Positions 6,423 to 11,994 of a stretch of DNA of 11,994 nucleotides are shown piece after piece (position 1 is the stretch's first letter; every line of letters begins with the position of its first letter). Source of the DNA: Streptosporangiaceae bacterium (GTDB lineage: Bacteria; Actinomycetota; Actinomycetes; Streptosporangiales; Streptosporangiaceae); the NCBI GenBank assembly GCA_030041195.1, contig JASHOI010000067.1, positions 1 to 11,994 of the forward strand. Reading direction: 5' to 3'. The position numbers and the translations under genes were made by a program. The notes below the pieces were generated by a model. It was not told where the DNA came from, ran no database searches, and was given only the letters and a program-made list of their open reading frames with translations.

Positions 6423-8747
6423 ATGAGTTCTCTGGGCGCCCGCGTGCGGCGCTTCCTGCAGCAGCCCGGCAGCGCCGACCTGGCTCGCTACCAGCGCCTG
6501 CTCCCCGCGATCGGAGCCGGTGAAGCGGAGCTTGCCGAGGCGGACGACGACGCGTTCCGGGCCCTGGCTCGAGAGGCCAAGGACGACGGCGAGTTCTGCG
6601 CGGTCGGGCGCGAGGCCGCGCGGCGGGCACTGGGCGAGCGGCCCCACGACGTGCAGCTGATCGGCACGCTGGCCATGCTGCAGGGCCAGATCGCCGAGAT
6701 GGCCACCGGCGAGGGCAAGACCCTGTCCGGCGCGCTCGCGGCCGCCCGGTACGCGCTGGCCGGCCGGTCGGTGCAGGTCGCGTCCGTGAACGACTACCTG
6801 GCCCGGCGGGACGCCGAATGGATGCGGCCGGTCTACGACCTGCTCGGCGTCACGGTCGGCCACATCGTGCAGGCGTCGACGCCGGACGAGCGGCGGGAGG
6901 CGTACGCGGCGCAGGTGACCTACGCGCCGATCAGCGAGATCGGGTTCGACGTGCTCCGCGACCGGCTGGTCACCGACCCGGCCGACCTGGTCGCGGCCCC
7001 GCCGGACGTGCTGCTGATCGACGAGGCCGACTCGGTGCTGATCGACGAGGCGCTGGTGCCGCTGGTGCTGGCCGGCGCCACCGCCGGAGCGGACGCCGAC
7101 CTGGAGATGGCCGGGGTCGTGCGCGGGCTGCGCCCCGGCCTGCACTACGAGACCGACGAGGACGGCCGTAACGCGTCGCTGACCGACGCGGGAGCCCGCG
7201 CGGCCGAACAGGCCCTGGGCGGCATCGACCTGTACGCCGCCGGCCAGATCGACGTGCTGACCAGGCTCAACGTGGCACTGCACGCGCACGCGCTGCTGCG
7301 CAGGGACGTCGACTACATCGTCCGCGACGGCGAGGTGCGGCTGATCAGCGCGTCCCGCGGGCGGGTGGCCGAGCTGCAGCGGTGGCCGGACGGCCTGCAG
7401 GCCGCGGTCGAGGCCAAGGAGGGCCTCGCGGCCAGCGAGAGCGGCGAGATCCTGGACAGCATCACGGTCGAGTCGCTGGTCCGGCGGTATCCGCGGGTCT
7501 GCGGGATGACCGGCACCGCGGTCACCGTGGGCGACCAGCTCCGCCAGTTCTACGAGCTCGAGGTCGCGGTGATCCCGCCGAACCGGCCGTGCGTGCGCGA
7601 GGACGAGCCGGACCGCCTGTACGCGTCGATGAGCCAGAAAGAGAAAGCGATCCTCGCCGAGGTCGCGGGCTCGCACGCGACCGGGCGGCCGGTCCTGATC
7701 GGCACCCTGGACATCGCCGAATCGGAACGGCTGGCCCGCCGGCTCGACGCGGCCGGGCTGCCGCACGTCGTGCTCAACGCCAAGAACGACGCGCAGGAGG
7801 CCGCGATCGTGGCCGAGGCCGGTGCCTACGGCGCGATCACCGTGTCCACGCAGATGGCCGGGCGGGGCACGGACATCCGGCTCGGCGGCAGCGACTCCGG
7901 GACCGGCGGCCCGGGCGTCGCGGCCGACCATGACCGGGTGGCGGAGCTCGGCGGGCTGTACGTGATCGGCACCGGCCGGCACGCGAGCAGCCGGCTGGAC
8001 AACCAGCTGCGCGGCCGGTCCGGCCGCCAGGGCGACCCCGGCGGCTCGGTGTTCTTCGTCTCGATGGAGGACGAGCTGATCACCAGCTACGCCCCGGACA
8101 CGCCCGCGCCGCGCGACGTGGCCGCGGACGGCCGGGTCCGCGACGCCGGGGCGGCCGAGGCGGTGGCGCACGCGCAGCGCGTCGCGGACGGCGCCAACCT
8201 GGAGATCCACCGGAACACGTACCGCTACCACGAGCTGATCGAGAAGCAGCGGGAGATCGTGCTCGAGCACCGGGATCGGCTGATGCGCGGCGACGCCGCC
8301 CTGATCGCGCTCGGTACCCGATGCCCGGAGCGGTTCGAGGAGCTGTCCGCCGCCGTGGACGAAGACGTGCTCGCCGCAGCGGCGCGCACGATCGTGCTGT
8401 ACCACCTCGACCGCGGCTGGGCCGACCACCTGGCCGTGCTCGCCGAGATCCGCGAGGGCATCCACCTGCGCGCGCTCGGGACCGGCGCGCTCGGCGGCGG
8501 CCGCGACCCGCTGGGCGACTTCCAGGCCGAGGCGGTCAAGCTGTTCACCAGCCTGCTCGACCGGGTGCAGGAGGAGTCCGCCGAGACGTTCCGCACCGCG
8601 CCGATCACCGAGGCGGGCGTGGACCTCGACGCCGCCGGGCTCAGGCGGCCGACCGCGACCTGGACCTACGTGGTGCAGGACAACCCGTTCGGCAGCCTGT
8701 TCGAGCGGGCCATGCGCAGGCTTGCCGGCCGGAAGGACCGTCAATGA
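6423..8747 (+). CDS. secA2: Accessory Sec preprotein translocase ATPase SecA2
   Basis: This 774-residue SecA-family ATPase would use ATP to push a subset of proteins through the SecYEG channel. It has Walker A GEGKT (96-100, preceded by MAT), the DEAD-type Walker B DEAD at 200-203 with the SecA-typical SVLIDEA following, AGRGTDI (G480-D484) and the arginine-finger motif LRGRSGRQGDPG (R530-G537). At 774 residues it is shorter than housekeeping SecA (about 840-950). It lacks the C-terminal cysteine-rich zinc/SecB-binding tail and ends with a short basic stretch, features of actinobacterial SecA2. No SecY2 or Asp proteins are near, so it presumably works with the normal channel, as in mycobacteria. 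The ATG has GGGAGG (6408-6413) 9 bases upstream. The P450 reading frame starts at or just after its stop. Confidence 0.93.
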   Translation: MSSLGARVRRFLQQPGSADLARYQRLLPAIGAGEAELAEADDDAFRALAREAKDDGEFCAVGREAARRALGERPHDVQLIGTLAMLQGQIAEMATGEGKTLSGALAAARYALAGRSVQVASVNDYLARRDAEWMRPVYDLLGVTVGHIVQASTPDERREAYAAQVTYAPISEIGFDVLRDRLVTDPADLVAAPPDVLLIDEADSVLIDEALVPLVLAGATAGADADLEMAGVVRGLRPGLHYETDEDGRNASLTDAGARAAEQALGGIDLYAAGQIDVLTRLNVALHAHALLRRDVDYIVRDGEVRLISASRGRVAELQRWPDGLQAAVEAKEGLAASESGEILDSITVESLVRRYPRVCGMTGTAVTVGDQLRQFYELEVAVIPPNRPCVREDEPDRLYASMSQKEKAILAEVAGSHATGRPVLIGTLDIAESERLARRLDAAGLPHVVLNAKNDAQEAAIVAEAGAYGAITVSTQMAGRGTDIRLGGSDSGTGGPGVAADHDRVAELGGLYVIGTGRHASSRLDNQLRGRSGRQGDPGGSVFFVSMEDELITSYAPDTPAPRDVAADGRVRDAGAAEAVAHAQRVADGANLEIHRNTYRYHELIEKQREIVLEHRDRLMRGDAALIALGTRCPERFEELSAAVDEDVLAAAARTIVLYHLDRGWADHLAVLAEIREGIHLRALGTGALGGGRDPLGDFQAEAVKLFTSLLDRVQEESAETFRTAPITEAGVDLDAAGLRRPTATWTYVVQDNPFGSLFERAMRRLAGRKDRQ

Positions 8748-8764
8748 TGATGGCGTTGTGGTAG
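8731..8764 (+). promoter_or_regulatory. secA2/P450 junction with ribosome binding site and six-codon reading frame
   Basis: GGAAGGA (8731-8737) is correctly spaced (6 bases) for the ATG at 8744, which overlaps the secA2 stop (ATGA). That ATG opens only MMMALW followed by TAG at 8762-8764. The TAG overlaps the second and third codons of the P450 frame counted from its GTG at 8758. The frame could couple translation of the P450 to secA2 by termination and restart, or it may be meaningless. Confidence 0.25.
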
Positions 8765-9954
8765 CGCCCTCGACGTACGTCAGCTCCGCAATCGATCCGT
8801 TCTCTGACGAGTTCCTGGCCGACCCGTTCCCGCCTCTGGCCGAGATCCGGAACGCGGCCCCCGTGGTCTACCTGGAGCGGTACCGGGTGTTCGCGGTCGC
8901 GCGGCACGAGCAGGTCGGCTCGGTGCTGCGGAATCCCTCGGTGTTCTCGTCCGCGGCCGGCGTCGGGATCAGCAATTTCGCCACCGAGAAACCGTGGCGC
9001 AAGCCGAGCATCCTGCTCGAGGTCGACCCGCCGGTGCACACGCACAACCGGCGGGTCGTGGCCCGGGCGCTCGCGCCGCGCTCGCTCGCCTACCTGCAGG
9101 AGATCTTCGATCGCCGGGCCGGCGAGCTGGCCGGCGAGCTGGTGTCCCGCGGCTCCTTCGACGCGGTGCCGGACCTGGCCGAGATCTTCCCGACGCGGGT
9201 GTTCCCCGAGGCGTTCGGCATCGCCACCGACGGCAGGGAGCAGCTGCTGGCTTACGGGGCGATGGTCTTCAACGGGCATGGCCCGCGCAACCACCTGTTC
9301 GAGTCCTCGATGACCGGTGCCGAGGGCGTGATCGGCTGGATCACCCAGCAGTGCTCCCGGTCATCGCTGCGCCCGGACGGCCTCGGTGCGCTGATCTACG
9401 CCGGCGTCGACGCCGGCGAGGTGACCGAGGACGAGGCGGCACTGCTGGTCCGCTCGTTCCTGTCGGCCGGCCTGGACACCACGGTGAGCGCGATCGGCCT
9501 CGGGGTGCTCGACTTCGCCCGGCACCCGGACCAGTGGCAGGCGCTGCGCGCCGATCCGGCGCTGGCCCGCAACGCGTTCGAGGAGGTGGTCAGGCTCGAG
9601 TCCCCGGTGATCGGGTTCTTCCGTACCACCAGCGAGCCGGTGCAGCTGGCCGGGACGCTGCTGCCCGCGGACGCGAAGGTGCTGGTGTTCTTCGCCGGGG
9701 CGAACCGCGATCCGCGGCACTGGGACGACCCGGACCGGTTCGACATCCGCCGCAAGACCGCTGGCCACATGGGGTTCGGGGTTGGCGTGCACAACTGTGT
9801 CGGCCAGGTGATCGCGCGCATGGAGGGCGAGGCGGTGTTCCGGGCGCTGGCTTCGCGGGTCGCCTCGTGGCGGCTGACCGGTGAGCCGCGGTCGCGCCTC
9901 AACAACACCCTGCGCAGCCTGGACAGCCTCCCGGTCGCCGTCGAGCCTGCGTAA
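8758..9954 (+). CDS. Cytochrome P450, CYP199-like
   Basis: This soluble bacterial P450 has 398 residues from the GTG chosen. It has the I-helix oxygen-activation motif AGLDTT (D240, T241, T242), the ExxR pair in EEVVR (E276, R279) and the haem loop FGVGVHNCVG with the thiolate ligand C347. The overall pattern resembles the CYP199A group, which oxidises para-substituted benzoates: IDPF near the start, VVYLERYRVFAVARHEQV, EKPWRKPSILLEVDPP, LVRSFLSAGLDTTV and RLESPVIGFFRTT. That resemblance is from memory, and the substrate is uncertain. No ferredoxin or reductase gene lies in the window. The start is unsettled: GTG 8758 lies 10 bases after the secA2 stop with no close ribosome binding site, and an in-frame TTG at 8722 overlaps secA2. 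Residues before IDPF are not conserved, so function is unaffected. A hairpin follows the stop. Confidence 0.92.
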   Translation: MVAPSTYVSSAIDPFSDEFLADPFPPLAEIRNAAPVVYLERYRVFAVARHEQVGSVLRNPSVFSSAAGVGISNFATEKPWRKPSILLEVDPPVHTHNRRVVARALAPRSLAYLQEIFDRRAGELAGELVSRGSFDAVPDLAEIFPTRVFPEAFGIATDGREQLLAYGAMVFNGHGPRNHLFESSMTGAEGVIGWITQQCSRSSLRPDGLGALIYAGVDAGEVTEDEAALLVRSFLSAGLDTTVSAIGLGVLDFARHPDQWQALRADPALARNAFEEVVRLESPVIGFFRTTSEPVQLAGTLLPADAKVLVFFAGANRDPRHWDDPDRFDIRRKTAGHMGFGVGVHNCVGQVIARMEGEAVFRALASRVASWRLTGEPRSRLNNTLRSLDSLPVAVEPA

Positions 9955-9960
9955 CCGCGA

Positions 9961-9985
9961 CCGCAGGACGGGGTTGGCCCTGCGG
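9961..9985 (+). terminator. Hairpin, probable terminator of the P450 gene
   Basis: CCGCAGG (9961-9967) pairs perfectly with CCTGCGG (9979-9985) around an 11-base loop, 6 bases after the P450 stop. There is no T-tract, as is common for actinobacterial terminators. The 132-base gap it opens contains no reading frame of note and leads to the leader of the next gene. Confidence 0.45.
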
Positions 9986-10054
9986 CGCGGCCCCGATGTA
10001 TCTGGCAGCCGCCTCGGCGCTCGATTACGCAGTGGCAGGCCCGACGCCCGCCGG

Positions 10055-10083
10055 TAGCTCCCGCTTCGCGGGGAAAGGAGCTA
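10055..10083 (+). promoter_or_regulatory. Inverted repeat enclosing the ribosome binding site of the cysteine-rich gene
   Basis: TAGCTCC (10055-10061) is exactly complementary to GGAGCTA (10077-10083), which contains most of the ribosome binding site AAGGAG (10075-10080) of the GTG at 10087. Inside lies a second stem, CCCGC (10060-10064) with GCGGG (10068-10072) and a TTC loop. The two stems share two bases, so the leader can either hide GGAG fully or leave it in a bulge. This would suit an RNA switch, thermosensor or autoregulation, but no known riboswitch class is recognised. Confidence 0.4.
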
Positions 10084-10086
10084 GCT

Positions 10087-11319
10087 GTGATCACCGAGAA
10101 GACACCGGTCAGCAAGGTGGGTTGCTGTCCGCCGCTGCACCCGTGCGAGAGTTGCGACGAGCTCGATGTGCGGTACCGCATCCCGTTCCGGCCGGTCGTC
10201 CAGACCCGGGACGGGGAGCAGCAGCTGCTGGTCGAGGTGACGGTGTACTTCCGCCTGGAGGTTTGCACCGGCCCGCTGACCCTGGGCGACCTGCTGTACT
10301 CGACCACGCTGCTGCCGGGTGAGAAGGTGCGCCTGCTGACCACGGACCGGAACAGCCGGTTCAGCTTCAGCAGCGACCAGCAGTACACCGACCGGCAGTT
10401 CAGCACCTCCGAGCAGTCGTTCTTCCTGTCCGGGATGGCGGACTCGATGAGCAACCTGGACGTGCTGCGGCAGGGCGAGCAGGAGTCGTCCTTCCGTGCG
10501 ACGGCGGCGAGCGGGGGCCAGTACGCCGGTCTCGACCTGGGCTTCCTCGACATCGGGGGGTACTCGGCAGCCGCCAGCTACGACGCCAGCGCGGCCAGCG
10601 CGTTCTTCAGCAGCCTGTCCGAGCACGCCGAGAGCTCGAGCCGGAAGGTCGAGGCGTCGGTTCGGGCCGCGACGTCGACCTCTGTCTCCGAGGTCGCCAG
10701 CCGCACCCACGCCGAGGGGCAGTCGCAGGACAAGTACGAGTCGGCATCGCGGGAGTTCTCCAACCCGAACCGCTGCCACGCGCTGACGTACCTGTTCTAC
10801 CGGATCGAGAAGTGCCAGAAGGTGCGGTTCAAGCTGGTGGCGATCGAGCGCCGGGTCGACGACCCGCTGTGCCCGACCGGCATCCACCCGCTGACGCCGG
10901 TCGCCGGCGCCGCGGGGGCGGCGAACGGTGGCAACGGGCCGGCCCAGCCGATCCCCGCGGGCGTCCGCGCTGCCGGGCTCGCCCAGGTCGACGCCGACCT
11001 GAGGGCCGAGGGACTGCTGGACGCGGCGGGCAACTGCTCCGCCGAGACGGTGGAGCGGCTGTCCTGGGAGCGGATCGTGCGCCTGCCCACGCCCGGCGTG
11101 ATGGTCAAGGCCTGCCTCGACGAGTGCGACTCGTGCGAGCCCGCCCGCAAGCGGGAGATCGAGCTCGAGCTGGCCGCCAAGGAGCTGGACAACAGGATGC
11201 TGCTGCGCAGGATCGAGCTCCTGGACAAGTCCCAGGAGTACCGCTGCTGCCCGGGTGGCCGTTGCTGCGACCACGACGACGGCGACGGCGACGATGGGGG
11301 AGAAGGTTACCCGGCCTAG
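10087..11319 (+). CDS. Cysteine-rich protein of unknown function
   Basis: I cannot assign a family. The 410-residue protein has no signal peptide or membrane segment, so it is probably cytoplasmic. It begins with a cysteine cluster (C13, C14, C20, C23, including CESC), then a beta-rich region with VTVYFRLEVC and YSTTLLPGEKVRLLTTDR. The central part (about 130-215) is rich in Ser, Ala and Glu and poor in hydrophobics. A second conserved-looking block follows, with FSNPNRCHALTYLFYRIEKC (C230, C243) and KLVAIERRV. A Gly/Ala/Pro linker spans 271-292. Near the end a charged helix (354-382) is bracketed by CLDECDSC (C343, C347, C350) and CCPGGRCC (C387, C388, C393, C394), then an Asp/Gly tail. The 16 cysteines suggest metal binding or disulfide cross-linking. 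The GTG start has AAGGAG 6 bases upstream. The gene stands alone between two terminator-like structures. Confidence 0.85.
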   Translation: MITEKTPVSKVGCCPPLHPCESCDELDVRYRIPFRPVVQTRDGEQQLLVEVTVYFRLEVCTGPLTLGDLLYSTTLLPGEKVRLLTTDRNSRFSFSSDQQYTDRQFSTSEQSFFLSGMADSMSNLDVLRQGEQESSFRATAASGGQYAGLDLGFLDIGGYSAAASYDASAASAFFSSLSEHAESSSRKVEASVRAATSTSVSEVASRTHAEGQSQDKYESASREFSNPNRCHALTYLFYRIEKCQKVRFKLVAIERRVDDPLCPTGIHPLTPVAGAAGAANGGNGPAQPIPAGVRAAGLAQVDADLRAEGLLDAAGNCSAETVERLSWERIVRLPTPGVMVKACLDECDSCEPARKREIELELAAKELDNRMLLRRIELLDKSQEYRCCPGGRCCDHDDGDGDDGGEGYPA

Positions 11320-11329
11320 GCCGGGTAAC
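11306..11329. terminator. Perfect 24-bp palindrome at the convergent gene ends
   Basis: The 24 bases are fully self-complementary, with arms GTTACCCGGCCT and AGGCCGGGTAAC and no spacer. The + strand stop TAG (11317-11319) lies at its centre, and the - strand stop (11331-11329) begins just outside and has its last base inside. As RNA it can form a stem of about 9-10 bp on either strand, so it most likely acts as a bidirectional terminator. It could also bind a dimeric protein or extrude as a cruciform. Confidence 0.65.
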
Positions 11330-11994
11330 TAGCCAGAACGGATCGTGGGTGGCTGATCGGGCCGCCCGCGATCCGTTCGCTGCGTGAGCCAGGCGTCGAA
11401 CTCGGTGGCGACGATGCGCTCGTCGTGCACGCCGCCGGCGGCGGGGGAGGCCAGCCAGACGATCGGCGGGCCCATGACCGCTGAGTCGATCGCGCGCAGC
11501 CCGGGCGGCCGGTGCCCGGCCGGCACCATGCCGGTCTCGATCACGCCGCCCGGCAGCAGGATGTTCACCGTGACCGGGGTGCCGCGCAGGTCGGCGGCCA
11601 TGATCCGGGACAGCGCCTCGGCGCCGGCCCGCGACGGCCCGTACGGCACAAAGCCCTGCCTGGTCATGGTGGCGTGGTTCATCGAGATGTTGACGATGCG
11701 GCCGCCGCCGGCGCCCAGCATCCTCGGCGCCACCTGTTTCGCCACGAGGAAGTAGCCGGTCAGGTTCGTGTCGATCACCGCCCGGAACCCGCCGGCTGAT
11801 ACCAGCCAGAACGGCTGCGGCTCGATCATGAAGCGCGGGTTCACGGTGCGCATGCCGATGCCCGCGTTGTTCACCAGCAGGTCGAGGCCGCCGAGCCGGG
11901 ACCACGCCCGCTCGACGGCGCCGGCCACCGACGTCTCGTCCCGCACGTCAAGCGCAAGCCCGGTCGCCCCGGGCAGGCGCGCGGCCACCTGCTG
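11329..11994 (-). CDS. Short-chain dehydrogenase/reductase (SDR), N-terminal part outside the window
   Basis: The gene is cut by the right edge: the reading frame is open to base 11994 and the cofactor-binding TGxxxGIG segment lies beyond. The visible 221 residues include LALDVRD (the adenine-pocket aspartate region), the NNAG motif, TNLTGYF, GRIVNISM and the active-site Tyr in PYGPSRAGAEAL, followed by VNILLPGGVIETGM, so it is an NAD(P)-dependent classical SDR. Two active-site positions are unusual. The YxxxK lysine is arginine (codon 11631-11629), and the serine expected about 13 residues before the tyrosine is methionine, with a serine one position earlier. Substrate and direction of reaction are unknown. 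It is convergent with the cysteine-rich gene, and its stop borders the shared palindrome. The + strand hairpin at 11336-11378 falls in its last codons. Confidence 0.88.
   Translation of the reverse strand, partial: QQVAARLPGATGLALDVRDETSVAGAVERAWSRLGGLDLLVNNAGIGMRTVNPRFMIEPQPFWLVSAGGFRAVIDTNLTGYFLVAKQVAPRMLGAGGGRIVNISMNHATMTRQGFVPYGPSRAGAEALSRIMAADLRGTPVTVNILLPGGVIETGMVPAGHRPPGLRAIDSAVMGPPIVWLASPAAGGVHDERIVATEFDAWLTQRTDRGRPDQPPTIRSG
11336..11378 (+). terminator. Second strong hairpin, best formed by + strand RNA
   Basis: Bases 11336-11353 pair with 11361-11378 in an 18-pair stem around the loop TGATCGG. Ten pairs at the base (GAACGGATCG with CGATCCGTTC) are perfect, and the only irregular pairs are two U-G wobbles at 11346/11368 and 11350/11364. 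In a - strand transcript these become A-C mismatches. The structure is therefore suited to ending transcripts of the cysteine-rich gene, although it lies within the last codons of the opposite dehydrogenase gene. Confidence 0.55.

Noticed and set aside
5148..8744. 1198-codon open frame on the - strand opposite pgm and secA2
   Set aside because: It spans two well-identified + strand genes and the inverted repeat, and has low-complexity composition and no recognisable domain. It is a codon-bias shadow.
10087..11319. Idea that the cysteine-rich protein is part of a phage-tail-like or injection system
   Set aside because: No tail, sheath, baseplate or AAA+ genes lie in the window, and no motif in the protein itself supports it.
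1..11994. Search for CRISPR arrays, tRNA genes, transposases, integrases and toxin-antitoxin pairs
   Set aside because: No spaced direct repeats, cloverleaf-like stretches or diagnostic protein motifs were found by eye on either strand.

Overview
The window is very G+C-rich with strong G/C bias at third codon positions, uses GTG as well as ATG starts, and carries a SecA2-type ATPase and a LigD-like repair enzyme. This fits an actinomycete chromosome. I cannot fix the genus from sequence alone. There are no tRNA or rRNA genes, insertion sequences, transposases or CRISPR arrays. Eight complete genes run on the + strand and one truncated gene enters from the right on the - strand.

Left part (1-3210): a small membrane methyltransferase of the ICMT/PEMT type (110-598), then a metal-dependent amidohydrolase (646-1560). 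Three bases after the amidohydrolase begins a two-domain LigD-like protein (1564-3210) with a 3'-phosphoesterase domain followed by a primase-polymerase domain and no ATP-ligase domain. The last two are probably one transcription unit, although their link is not obvious.

Middle (3211-6422): a secreted protein whose sequence repeats seven times and looks like a seven-bladed beta-propeller (3306-4439). Directly after it comes a start-less coding remnant that resembles the C-terminal end of a MarR-type regulator (4420-4578), so there is a probable rearrangement junction here. Phosphoglucomutase pgm follows (4641-6269, start reassigned to a GTG with a strong ribosome binding site). Between pgm and the next gene is a 17-bp perfect inverted repeat (6330-6369) that may be a dispersed palindromic element or a terminator.

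Right part (6423-11994): secA2 (6423-8747) is closely followed by a CYP199-like cytochrome P450 (8758-9954), with a tiny overlapping reading frame at the junction. Then comes an unrecognised 410-residue protein with 16 cysteines (10087-11319). Its ribosome binding site lies inside an inverted repeat that could control translation. It converges with the 3' end of a short-chain dehydrogenase (11329-11994, - strand). A perfect 24-bp palindrome contains the whole stop codon of the 410-residue protein and the last base of the dehydrogenase stop codon, and a second, longer hairpin follows.

Most of the window is ordinary genome content: sugar-phosphate metabolism, protein export, DNA end repair and redox enzymes. 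The best candidates for undescribed biology are the cysteine-rich protein with its possible translational switch, the ligase-less PE-Pol protein and the palindromic elements.
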